Origin: Fasciolopsis buskii
Lineage: Eukaryota; Platyhelminthes; Trematoda; Plagiorchiida; Fasciolidae
Assembly (NCBI GenBank): GCA_008360955.1
Contig: LUCM01002276.1
Coordinates: 128,999 to 192,998, forward strand
Reading direction: 5' to 3'
DNA length: 64,000 nt
The notes below the pieces were generated by a model. The model was given only the letters and a program-made list of their open reading frames with translations, did not search any database and was not told the origin of the DNA. This document shows, piece after piece, positions 26,907 through 37,600 of the stretch; position 1 is the first letter of the stretch, and the number at the start of each line of letters is the position of its first letter. The position numbers and the translations under genes are program-made.

Positions 26907-26910
<4 letters not shown>
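21089..26910. other. Intergenic, no gene supported
   Basis: Several 60-147 codon frames (22445, 23318, 24520, 25939 and others) overlap each other on both strands and show no recognisable domain, so none is called. No SINE, LINE or LTR signal was recognised. Confidence 0.35.

Positions 26911-26954
<44 letters not shown>
26911..26954. repeat. (TA)22 microsatellite
   Basis: 44 uninterrupted bases of TA, the longest simple repeat in the window. Confidence 0.95.
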
Positions 26955-26957
<3 letters not shown>

Positions 26958-27268
26958 CCTGATTTTGGCTTGATCGCATTGCGATTATAATTTTTCTTCA
27001 CCAGTCAGGAACGACTTGGGCTTTTTTGTTAAGTACCCCGAGGGTTGTTATCATGCACGTCAGGCAAGTGCAGTCGGCCGTATGTTCACGGGAGTTCAGC
27101 TGATCCGTTTTTCCGATTTTCACGATTCGTTTTGACTTAAATTTTCCATGCGGCTAACTGGTAGACGATGACAAGCTGCGCCCATAAGTTTCCATGGCCT
27201 GTCACGGTAGTCAGAGCCACTGAGGTTTAGAATGAAAATGAAATGACAACTGGTCAGTCACAACGGCA

Positions 27269-28420
27269 CGTTGAAACACTGTTCGTTGTCGCCATGGTTA
27301 GCTGGTGCAATTGTTCCAATGTGGAAATGAGAGCATTATGGATAAAGTGATCCCGCGAATACGAAAAATCCATCACTTTTGTCTCTATGTGGAGAGTGAG
27401 TGCAGTAGATTCGAATTGTTGCCGATTTGGTGCTTGTTACATGGGTGCGCCTCGGTCAGTTACTTTGTGGACAGTGCCCTGCTTAGTGCTCCTGTTCTAG
27501 GAAGATTGTAAAATTAAAATAACACGATTGAACATGATTGCAGGTTTTCGCGGAAATGAGTACTTAGGCTAAACTGTCATTATTGTTGACAAATCATCTA
27601 TCGAAGTCATTACACAAACGATCACGTTGACGGTAAAAACTGGGACGTATTGTTACATATTATCTGGATTATTTTACTATGTGATTCACTTTGGTTCTAC
27701 CAAACATGTTGTGTTTGAATAAAACCGAGCACCCTGTGGAAACGTCCACACTGAGTGAGGAATATTTGTATCATAAGTGAAGATCGAAGAATTTTAAGCG
27801 TGAAGTTTGCAATTTTGCCGAAATAATGAGACGTGTCATGTACGGAAGGATTGATCTCACAGTTGTAAAGTCGTTTACGCCCAGAATATCCGAACTTTAT
27901 GCTGGGGTTGAGCTAAACCTAAACTCAAGATTAACTGCGGCTAACCTGGCGGAAGCTGACTCCCATATTTTTATCTGAAACGATTGTTTCGTCTTTCGAA
28001 ATAATGTGGACAACTTTGTGGAGCGATTAGATGCAGCTTTTCATGGTCAAATAGCACACAGATATGCCCGAATAGAATTGAGATCATTTGATATATGCCG
28101 CCTGTGTACGCCTACTGAATTACTTTCATTCTGTCTCACTCCTTCACCGACCATTCGCTTTGTTGTCAGTTGAAAGTTAGGTGAACAGGCAAATGCTGCT
28201 CAAAATAGGTCTACAGAAAAATTCGATTTCTATTGACGTCATATTTCATTTTTTACCTTTTCAGGCAAAGAAGAAGCACATTGCTGTCACACACACACAC
28301 ACATTCACACAGACTCATGTACATACATACATATGAAAACAAATAGGAATATGCCGATATAAGTCTCTTTGTCACCACTGCATGAGAGGAATTGGGAATT
28401 CTCATGGTTTGCGTCATGTT
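27269..28420 (+). repeat. 1152-bp inverted repeat, right arm
   Basis: Mate of 18061-19212. It opens with CGTTGAAACACTGTTCGTTG and ends with GCGTCATGTT. The 69-codon frame at 27305-27511 is shared with the left arm apart from one residue. That reflects the near-identity of the DNA and is not evidence for a gene. Confidence 0.9.
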
Positions 28421-31400
28421 CATGTGCAGCCGGTATGTGCACGCCTCCGTCCCTAGATGAATTGCAGTTGTGACTACTCGTGCGAGTGCATCAATCATGA
28501 CTGTACTTTCCAGTCATTTTGTCTGCTGCACTCCCGAATGTTTCGGAACTGAGCTCTGTTTAGAGTGCAGAGTACCCTGATGAGCTACATATGATTGCTA
28601 AACATTCACTGGCACTGTCGTCGGAACTGTAACCTTTCGGTGGGACTTCCGGTTTGACTCTCCTGAAGCGGTTTGCATCGAATTCGGTTATGTAGCACTT
28701 GCGAAGTTTAACTAGATCGACGAGCCCAGGAAGTTGGTGAACGCACAGCCACTACAGAATGGGTTGAATCATTTACATCCTCACTAAATTTGATGAAGTT
28801 TCTCAGTTGTTGCTCAATATCTACCGAGGAGCTTAACACAGAAGACCAGGAAACACCTTTGTAGCGTGGACATTTTGCAAGTAATTATCTACTTCTCACC
28901 TTTGCCCCCAACCTGGGTATTCCACCTATCTTTCCAGTTGACAACCATCCAGTCACATTTCTCGGTTATATTTCTTCCCTAGCCTAGAGCAAGAAACCTA
29001 ACAGATATTCATCTGCTAAAAGCTACCGGGTGGATGATAAAACGCTCTGTTATCCAGGAAATGTGGACTCGCGTCATATTAGATAATGTTGTAAATCTTC
29101 TGCATATTTTTCAACTCGCCGACCGCTTATGTCTGTTGATCAGCCGCCTTCATCGTTTCACAATTCTCAAGAAAATTACGATTATTTCACAACTCATCAC
29201 GAATCATTAATACTGGAACAATCGAGTTATTCAAGGGGCCTTGAATCATCATGAAAAGTGAAAAACCTCTTAGTTTCATTTTAATCTTCAGGATTTTCAT
29301 GGCTTCCCTTGACCACTAAATCCGTACGATTTCCTCAAATTTTGTTCAAATTATAAATCCCGTTCTCCTTCGAATAATGTACTGAGTTTTCCGAGAACAA
29401 CACGACGAGTTGTATTATCATGGATCCTTCGGAGAAAATTTAATGCTTTTGAACAATATGCTCTATGCAAACAGCTTTGCTACCTTTTGCCACATCCGTT
29501 TTGCCGAACAGGGTAGTTGCAGCTTCCGCTTGTCCCGACGCACTCGAGAGCATATGATGTCGCGATACATGGACCATTCGACACGTTGCGTTGTAGTTTT
29601 TTCCGCACTGTTGTATCGGTACTATTTCGGTGCCGTAATACTCGAAATTCACTGCTTGTATCTGGTCGTCTACTCAAATCTTAATTATCCTGACATGTGA
29701 AAGGATTTCATCGATTTGAACCTCCAGAGTCCGAATGAAAACAGATCTTGCGACTGCTTTCCATGTCTTCCGTAAAATCGCCGCCCCTTCCCAACTGTGT
29801 AAAGAAAATAATTGGATATCCATTTCAATATCGTTCGAATGTTCAGAATGAATTCTTATTAGCAACACTTATGCCAGCTTCGTAAAATAAATCCGAGCTG
29901 TGGAAAAGTGCTTTGGATTCATTTTACCAGGTCGGTGGGAAATGTTTTACACATGCCCACAGAACGACTGACTGCCTTGCTGTTTCTATTCTGCGAGGCT
30001 TGTAATGGTTGGAAAGCGATTGGCGATAGCCAGTCCATGATATAACAAAAAAATATAGAAACTTAAATAAGTGGGACAACTCGCGCAGGTGTGGTTGGAC
30101 CATGGGGCTGGGGTTCATAAAATCTCCCAAATGACGGTTAGAGACAGTGGGTGATATGGTTCAATTTCGCAGTCAGTGGTGCTCTTGCGTCCCAGATATC
30201 TCCTCTTCTGGACAGTTATTCAACTTGTTATTCTGGCGTGGATCTTTGACTATTGATTGTTCTGTATTTCTTTTTAAGTAGATGGTGCAGTGAGGCAGCA
30301 GTCACAGTCGGTGTATGTTGCATTTATGGCTGAAGTGGACCGGACTTCTGGTGGGGTGCATAGATTCAACCACCCTTTCTCAGCCGATAAGCCGTTTACG
30401 TTACTGGAAATAAGAAAAGGTTATTATGTAAATAATGAGCAGGTTAAGTAAATTTGACATTAAATTCAGGATCCCGAGACAGGCAGCTTACGGGAAAACA
30501 GCTTTGTTTGATGGCATTTCCATAACAGCTTAGGTCAAGCACAGCTCTCATGGAAGCTCTCACTTAGAGGTAGGTGAACGGCATAATAGAAACGTGCTAT
30601 AAACCGATCTGCACCTTAAGAGCAGCGAAATTCCACGGAACTCCATTCGAAAGGAACTTTATTTTTCCCCAGTTTACTCACTAGAATCCCATTAGAATCA
30701 TTATGAGGGTAATTGAAGGAGAAGCCCATTCTGAAATCACACGGTTAATCTGATGAGAGACTAGTAACGAAACACACAGGTATAGGAATGCTTGGACAGG
30801 AAAGTACTAGGCACGCATCGTTGACGAGCGGCAATAACTGCAAAACCGGTCAAGTGTTTCCGGGCCAGTTTTATTTATCCATGCGTAGGCGAAACATACT
30901 AGTTGCAACATAAGTTTCCCAGAGTTGATTTATTTTTCTGAGTCATTTAAGATACAACTTATGAGTTCTGGTTTATGTTTGTGTAATCTTGGTTTATTAG
31001 CATCTGATGTATTGTGAGACTTTGGGATTTAGATAAAAGAAACTATGTAAGATTATACGTGGATTATTGTAGTGACTGTAGCTGAGCTGACTTACGGTTC
31101 ATACAAATAGACTTCGCACCTGTGGTTAACTTTGACTTTAAGGTAGCGGTTGATTCACGAGTACAGTTCATGTTCGTCTAGTATGTCCTACTGTTTTCGA
31201 ATTCCATCTGTTGATTTGAGCTTATTCATTGGAAATTCGGTTATTCGTCATTAATTCAAAATATCACAATTATTGCCCGTTCATCTTGGGTTTTGCGGTT
31301 GCATTAAACAACGTTACCGAACTTAATGGAGAAGGACAGTCATTCATTGATTTCAGTTTGGGAATGCAGGTGGAAGCAAATATTCCTAAAACTTAATATA

Positions 31401-32743
31401 TTATTGCGTTTTCAGCCGTGAATTAAAGTGGAAGTTTTCAATTACGCTTTTCCGTATAACTTAAGTTCAGCTAAGTAACCCTATTCTGACGCTTTTGGGC
31501 AATGTGAAAATGATAATTTTAGGATGTTATATTCCGACGCCATGGGGGATGAGGTCTGTACTCCGGAGTCTTGGATCTAATATCCACATATCGTCCTTTT
31601 TATTTTACTGATCGCATAAATTCTACCCACTCTCATGATCATACCTCATCAGAATGCCCTTAAACAGTAGCTTCTTCTAATTGCGTCTACTTTTTCATGC
31701 TTACGGCAACTAACTGCTTATAAAATATGTCGACGGTGTGATAATTACTCCCCATCACCTCAACAATTCTGTTGACCCATTTACGAGACAGGAAGCAACT
31801 ATACTCAACAAAATTTTGTAACCATTTTGTTCTAATTTGCCACCAATCCAAACTTGGGCATAAACTGGGAGTATAAAGCAAGAACATTAATAAGTTACTT
31901 TGTGGATAAAAATAACAAAATTTTTTTCTGGTTTCAAAACTAATTGCAGTTTCAGCGATAAATGGACACTTATTTTCAACTGAAATCCTATTCCATCTCA
32001 CTTAATTTAGATGTATTGACTTTATAAAAACCTCTTGGGACCGGCTCAGTGATTTTTTTCATTTCACTGATACGCCCGTGAATTCGACAAAACCACGGTC
32101 TCTAATATCAAACGCTCCTGGAATTTTGCTGATATTCGGCAAGATCATTAAAAGTTTTCTTCAAAACTCTTGATCCAGGTCTCATCGAACGCACTTCAAC
32201 TTCATTCTCTATGCCAAATTATAAACCTTTATATGCCCGTACCAAAACCAGCAATTCGTATACCCTTCTTTACTACGCCCGATTAGCGTTTATGCTCGCG
32301 CTTTAGCAAATAGTGTACTAGATTTCAGCCAAATGTCGTTTCTGGCGCACTGCAAAGGCTCATATTCAATGTGGCCCCTTCTCATCCTTTTGATCTACTT
32401 CATTGTTTACATCTGAACGATGTTGATGTGAAAGTTTAAAATCGGGTTAATGTCATTGACAATTTTGTGTATTCGAAATTAATGTTCATTACGAGATTGG
32501 CAGATCATTGCATTCACCACCTGGTAAGCGTGACCTCAAGTAAGCAGTCTGTCGGCCTACTTTGCGTTGATTTGTCACTATATTCCAGGTTCTCAACCGC
32601 TCAGGCCGGGCAGGTCATCCACTCTCCTCGTCCCTCAAACCAGGACAGGGCCGTTTGAAAGTATTCCCTACCCTTTGCACATCCTGGGCAGCTAGTGTGA
32701 TCGACAGGCCTACCTGTAAGTCCGTGTGCGGCTGGTAAGCTAC
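28421..32743. other. Intergenic, no gene supported
   Basis: Frames at 29410-29700, 29440-29652 and 31687-32001 lack recognisable domains. No repeats were recognised. The last few hundred bases are the 5' flank of the second transporter. Confidence 0.35.
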
Positions 32744-32788
32744 CCAATCAACCAATAAGAACGAGGTCGTTCTTTCAAAATTGATTGG
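32744..32788 (+). promoter_or_regulatory. Putative CCAAT-box promoter cluster of the 535-aa transporter
   Basis: Three CCAAT pentamers lie within 45 bases: 32744-32748 and 32752-32756 on the plus strand, and 32784-32788 on the minus strand (ATTGG). Between them is a palindrome with 7-base arms, AGAACGAGGTCGTTCT (32758-32773). The cluster sits 125-170 bases upstream of the start codon, where NF-Y-type proximal promoter sites usually lie. Function is inference; no TATA box was found. Confidence 0.4.
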
Positions 32789-32912
32789 CTGATTCGGCGG
32801 GTGAACCATACTAGTATATCGACTACTAGTGTGTTTGTCTAACGCGCAGCTTCACACGCAGACGCTGTCACGCGTACACCCATCCACTTAGTGGGTCGTT
32901 TGCCGTTTGCTC

Positions 32913-34520
32913 ATGTCCGTCAAGACCTCGGGATGTATGCCCGGAGAGCAACGAGTTTGCACGGCCAAGATCAAACCTCGTCATCTGCGCCAAGTTTCCG
33001 ATGTTTCTGTCGCAAGCAGTTTGGACAATGTGCAGGTAGCAGGTAACGGAAAATCGACTATGCGTCGTTGCTGCATTGGATGTCGCCAAGCCATGTGGTC
33101 GCACAAAGTTTGGATGGGTTTTACTGCGTCAACCTGGGGGTTTCTATCCAGTGTTGAACGCGCTGTGATACTTCCTACTTTGTATCTTTACCTGAAGGGC
33201 TATTGGAGTGTTGAAGCGGCTGATACCTATTATGGTGTCACCATGGCTGCTTTCAGCCTATCTATACTTGTCATGACTCCTATATATGGTTGTGCTTCTT
33301 ACGCCGGCGTCCGCGTAAAAACTCTATTGTTGTTCGCAAATTTGTTGGAAATTATCGGGAATGTCATATACCTGTTCGCTGGAAGTCCAATGGCGGTATT
33401 GTTCGGTCGTCTAGTTTCGGGAATTGGGGCCAGCTGTGAACCACCTCTCTACGCGGATATAGTGCGTGCAACTAATCGTGATGAACGTACAGGTTATATC
33501 ATTGTGCTACTACTAACACGACAAATAGGGTTGATTTTTGGTCCGTCATTCACACTAATGATGGACAAAATGGATTATCGCGTGGCTAATTTTATCATCA
33601 GCGTATACAACGGGCCCGGATTACTTATGGCTGTTCTGTGGTTCCTCCATTCTCTCATCATTTTGGTTTCTTATCCTAACGTGGACAAAAATGGTCGCTT
33701 GATTACTTTGGACAAGCAGTCGAACCGTTGTTGCTGTCGTTGTTGTTGTTGTTGTTGTTGCGATGTTCACTACTGGCTTGATATTGGGCCTTCTGGCTCG
33801 AGCAGTGGAGATCTGCAACCTATGCTCAGCGACACCCCCGAACCCAACCGGACAAATGTATCAGTTCGTTCAACTTCATTACAAGCCTATCAGACGTATC
33901 CCATCTTGACCTTGTATGCGGTCACTTTTGCGACCTATTTTTGTTTCATGAGTTTAGAGGCGGCCCTACCTCCAGTAGCAAACCATATCTTCGGTTGGTC
34001 AGAGGTACAAACCAGTTACGTTTATTTGGCCGCCAGCATTCTCATCATTGTGGTTGTTATCTTGCTCCGGATTCTGAACAGTTGTTATACAGACCGCACT
34101 CTTCTTCTTGCTGGTTTGATCATAATGGTTATTTCTTACGTTTGGCTCACTGTTGTCGTTTACGTACTCCCAGATATACCACAGTCAGTTGGCATTCCAA
34201 TCCTATTGACTGGAATAGCAGTTCACGTACTTGGTCTACCATTTGCGTTTGCATACTCCGAGTCGTTGTATACCAAACTTGCTCCTATCTCGGATATGGA
34301 TCGTGCTCAGTCCATTTTTCGCACTGTGATAAACGTGGCGTTTTTGATTGGACCTTACGTTGGTGGATCCCTAATTTACAAACCAAGTTTAGTGTTTCTC
34401 AGTATGTCCGTCATCTCAGCAATGCCTATGTTGTTAGTTATCAATCGTTTTGGGGATTTCAACGTGTCGGATCGCCCTGGATCACCTGCAATGGATGTGG
34501 AGATTGCTAAAGAAAGTTGA
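32913..34520 (+). CDS. MFSD8/CLN7-like major facilitator transporter (535 aa), intronless, with poly-Cys loop
   Basis: An uninterrupted frame from ATG at 32913 to TGA at 34520 encodes a 12-helix MFS protein paralogous to the 497-aa gene. The frame is open two codons further upstream from a TTG, but ATG 32913 is the first usable start. Its context is weak (C at -3), and Met9 or Met50 could be used instead. Recognisable elements are WGFLSSVERA (75-84), the loop 2-3 signature around YGCASYAGVR (125-134), GRLVSGIGA (165-173), ERTGYI (191-196) and GLIFGPSF (206-213). In the C-terminal half are SESLYTKLAP (449-458), DMDRAQ and GPYVGG. Hydrophobic segments fit 6+6 helices around a central loop (residues about 256-328). 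Within that loop, residues 273-283 contain ten cysteines and one arginine, encoded mostly by TGT. The N terminus is about 30 residues longer than in the paralogue and also Cys-containing. Substrate unknown; an endolysosomal role is inferred from MFSD8 only. Confidence 0.9.
   Translation: MSVKTSGCMPGEQRVCTAKIKPRHLRQVSDVSVASSLDNVQVAGNGKSTMRRCCIGCRQAMWSHKVWMGFTASTWGFLSSVERAVILPTLYLYLKGYWSVEAADTYYGVTMAAFSLSILVMTPIYGCASYAGVRVKTLLLFANLLEIIGNVIYLFAGSPMAVLFGRLVSGIGASCEPPLYADIVRATNRDERTGYIIVLLLTRQIGLIFGPSFTLMMDKMDYRVANFIISVYNGPGLLMAVLWFLHSLIILVSYPNVDKNGRLITLDKQSNRCCCRCCCCCCCDVHYWLDIGPSGSSSGDLQPMLSDTPEPNRTNVSVRSTSLQAYQTYPILTLYAVTFATYFCFMSLEAALPPVANHIFGWSEVQTSYVYLAASILIIVVVILLRILNSCYTDRTLLLAGLIIMVISYVWLTVVVYVLPDIPQSVGIPILLTGIAVHVLGLPFAFAYSESLYTKLAPISDMDRAQSIFRTVINVAFLIGPYVGGSLIYKPSLVFLSMSVISAMPMLLVINRFGDFNVSDRPGSPAMDVEIAKES
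33729..33761 (+). repeat. Coding (TGT)n microsatellite giving a ten-Cys tract
   Basis: The codons read Cys3-Arg-Cys7, including six consecutive TGT. The repeat lies in frame in the cytoplasm-facing central loop of the 535-aa transporter. The paralogue has only scattered cysteines in the corresponding loop. Confidence 0.9.
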
Positions 34521-35477
34521 GAATATTGAACTGGACTTTTCTCGTGTATGAAATTAACATCTCTTGTTTTCGATTTCTGCTTTGGACTTCGTACCGCGTG
34601 GATGTCGAGCCAAGCATCGAAATCGATGCTGATCTAGTCTGAAGAAACAAACGGCACACTGGTCATGGCCGCGTGTTTGTACATGCAGTTGTTATCTGCG
34701 ACCCAGTGTTTTTCGTCTCAATCTCTTCCACAATCACCGCTGTTCAAGCAAGGGTACGTTTCACTTCTAGAACCCCAACTTTATTTGCTTCGGGTCAACG
34801 ATCGTGGTGGTGTCATATGGTGCGGTGACTGTACCGTTTGACATGTGCGCTATGACTCGAATTCCGTATTTTTCACCGCAATCAATTGGGAAACATGCGA
34901 TTTTATTGACCTTCAAGCTCCTTTTGCCCAAAGCTGTCTTCGTTTTGTCCTTCAGTCCGTCGCCTAGTATACCCGTGACTCCATCTTGCGCTTTTCCTCG
35001 GCGTTTTTTATGAATCAGCTTCGTGCTTCCCTTGGGCTTCGCTGTATCATTCCAATTTGAATTCACGGACCTCCATCTTACCCACCAGGCGTTTATCTCC
35101 CTGTAGAAACTAATGAGTTTTAATCCCCCTGTTTTATCATCTACTGGTTGATACAGATGCGACAGCCTACTGGGACGTTTTTCATGCTCTCATATCATGG
35201 GCCGTCTGGTTTCGAACGTTGGTACCATGAGCGATCCGTAAGTTTCTTCGCTGCTATCCAAGTTCACTGTCTGGCTTCTTACTACGCATAGGCGTTTGGT
35301 GAGCAATCTATAAAAATCGATGCAGATATTTGTGGCAGATGAAACTAACTTTTCCGCGTCGCATCAGTTCAGGCATTCTAACTATCCGGTGGATGGTGAA
35401 TTTCTCTCCCACAGGAATTAGTTTTTTCATCGTAGTTGATACATCACCCCACAGGAAGTGTAGCACCAAAGCAGGCC
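34521..35477. other. 3' flank of the second transporter, no gene supported
   Basis: A minus-strand frame at 34767-35066 is basic and open for 99 codons but starts at GTG, has only one internal Met and matches nothing I know. No clear plus-strand AATAAA follows the transporter stop within the first few hundred bases. Confidence 0.35.
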
Positions 35478-35652
35478 GGCGGTGGCTAATCGGATAAGGT
35501 CGTGGCGTTTGGACGTGAACGTCGCGAGCTCGAATCCTCTCACCACCGGTCAACTTCCCCACTTGGCATCTCTGTTAGCCGCGACCCTCTTCCTGAGAAA
35601 TGATGCGCATTGTTATTTCATTGATAAAAGAAGGAAGAAGATAAAAGGTAAA
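35478..35652 (+). mobile_element. tRNA-derived SINE, copy 4 (best-preserved)
   Basis: The head GGTGGCTAATCGGATAAGG has an A-box-like TGGCTAATCGG. GTCGTGGCGTTTGGACG is shared with copy 3. A B-box-like GCTCGAATCC and CTCACCACC, which can pair with the 5' GGTGG as an acceptor stem, follow. The body is GGTCAACTTCCCCACTTGGCA, TTAGCCGCGACC and CTTCCTGAGAAATGATG, then an AAG/AAAAG-rich tail. The T-arm stem does not pair well, so this is a SINE head and not a functional tRNA gene. It abuts the 3' end of the RTE-like element to its right. Confidence 0.78.
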
Positions 35653-35719
35653 ATAGAACTACACAGAAAGTGGATGCTTGAGGAGAGAATAACCATACGT
35701 TTTGTGATCTTTTGTTTTG

Positions 35720-37600
35720 ATTTCTGGGGACAAACTATGTATCATTCGCGCCATTGACTTTGATTCTGAGCCGTATCTCTCAGAGTCTCTAATCCATAAC
35801 GGTCCTCATCTTGGCCTTAACCAGGAAGGCGAAAAACATCAGCTGATGCCGAAACCGTATCTAGCTTCTTCATACAGCAAAGTCAAGTCATACCCGCCCG
35901 ACCGCCGCATCGCTTCTTTCAGTCTTGCTCAGCGCGTGTAAAAAGAGCACGAAAGGGTATAAGATGGGCAACCACACGCAAAGCCACCGAAGACGATGTA
36001 GAGCGTGTACGTCAGTCGGAGGACGCTTCTCTGCATCCACTACACGTCGGCGTACTTCGTCATTGGTCGTCCGATGTTCTCAGCAGACTCGAGCGATGTT
36101 TCGGAGGTATCGGTGGTCGAATGCAAAAAGTCGACGGATATCGTTATCGAAGAGGCCTGGCCAAGCAGTCGTGAATAAAACTACGAACTATGGCATTGCA
36201 TACTCTTCTCTAGAGGGAGAGTCGGATGTCATGGCGATGCCATGAAAATCGTAGGTTCGCAAAAGCTGCCCTGGTTTTCGCAATTCGTGATGTGACTTCT
36301 CCAATACCTTCCCCATTTCGAACCGGGTTCCTGAAGTACTTGAAGCTGTTGAATACTTCTAACCGATCACGACAAAGGGTGAATGCAAGCACAGGCTCAT
36401 GCCAGTCTTGAAGAAATACATGGTACTGAAGGTGAAAGCACATACTGTGTCGGAATACCTCAGTCGCCAAGCGACCTAAAGCGTGTTGAATTGTCTGCGC
36501 ATCGTCGCTCAGCAAGGCGGTGTTATCGGCATACTGTAAGCCAAAAACTCTGTTCCCCTGGATAAATTCAGCTCCGTCGTCCAGTATGCTGGATAAAGCG
36601 TTTTGTAAAACATCTACGGCAAAGTTGAAATGAAAGGACATAAGGCAATCTTGCCGTACTCCATTGGAGATGACGGAGGATGGTGAAAGCAGGCCACAAG
36701 CTCTAATTCGACTTGAGATTTGGCTGTACAACCTCTTGACGACCGACACGGTTCTCAGGTAGTTCATTCTTCGGTGGTCGGTGATGTTATGAGTACTTAT
36801 TAACAGGGTGGAAGTCTGTGAGAGTGTCTAGGAATACAATAATCGTTAGCCTTTGAAAAGTGGAGCGATGTTGCAGCAGCTGTCGGAGGGTGGAGATTCG
36901 ATCGACGCATCCACGACTTTCTTGAAACCGAGCCTGTTTGTCAAGAGTCTGCTCTTCACGTGTGTTCTACAGCTTGTGAAGAATGACGGACGCAGTCTGC
37001 GGGATAAGGCTAATACCCCTGTGAGTAACTCATTCACTACGCGATCCTTTTTTGAATATAGGGACAAAATCGGGTTCTGACCGCCGAGCAAACACTTCCT
37101 CAACAGTCGAGGTGACTGTCGGTGCATGTGCGTGAGCTAAACAGGCCTGCTATCCCTCAGGCATTAGCGTTCGCACACTGAATGTGACTTTTCCGAAGGG
37201 GCATCGAGGGCGAAGAAGTACATCAGCCGGCGGAAGCAGATTCGTTGAAATTTGGATGTTTACTGGAGAACAGGAACAAAACTTCTTCCAGTGAAACCAC
37301 TGGCGCTCCCACTGTAGTTCTCGGCGAATTTGACAAAATTGGTTGGGAAGGGCGATAATGCGAGTTGTGTACGGTGAGAGATCACTTGTGAGTGAGAGAA
37401 GGGTTCGAAACGTCCGTACGAAGATCAGTCATGTTCATGGTTATACGCACTGCTGTCTGTTCTATTCGGCCGACTGGTCTAGAATAGACCTTTTTATTCG
37501 GGACGCACCTCTAGCTTTAGCGCAATCAAACACCATATGTAAGGCAGCAGAGTCATTCCAGGGAAGCCGGTGACCGCTTAATCGGTTCTTGTGCCTCTTC
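35720..37600 (-). mobile_element. RTE/SR2-like retrotransposon R1, internally deleted
   Basis: Read on the minus strand, a 5' region leads to the start of the endonuclease (FSVRTLMPEG, then TAG at 37152-37150, then QACLAHA). It then jumps directly to RT sequence (PDFVPIFKKGS, RGISLIPQTASVI, RISTLRQLLQHR), so most of the endonuclease is missing. The RT continues with SNGVRQDCLMSFHFNFAVDV and a catalytic box altered to YADN (36767-36210 frame). The typical C-terminal tail follows (FDHRYLRNIARVC, NDEVRRRVV, AEQDWKK-like, RYGLETLRDTAQNQSQWRE). Multiple shifts and stops. The 3' end lies just right of the SINE copy. Confidence 0.75.

Noticed and set aside
18061..28420. Polinton/Maverick-type giant transposon bounded by the inverted repeats
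   Set aside because: No DNA polymerase B, integrase, ATPase or capsid-like frame was seen inside, and the flanks show no 6-bp target duplication.
30750..30773. Hammerhead ribozyme core-like CTGATGA...CGAAAC
   Set aside because: The intervening bases do not form stem II (one G-C pair then mismatches), and no flanking stems I or III were found.
32907..32912. Upstream TTG start for the 535-aa transporter
   Set aside because: Non-ATG initiation is not needed; the first ATG is two codons later at 32913.
34767..35066. 99-codon basic minus-strand ORF beside the second transporter
   Set aside because: It begins at GTG with no early ATG, has an in-frame stop just upstream and matches no family I know.
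35478..35545. True tRNA gene
   Set aside because: The acceptor-like GGTGG/CCACC ends and B box are present but the T-arm stem does not pair. The sequence continues into a body shared with three other loci, so it is a SINE head.
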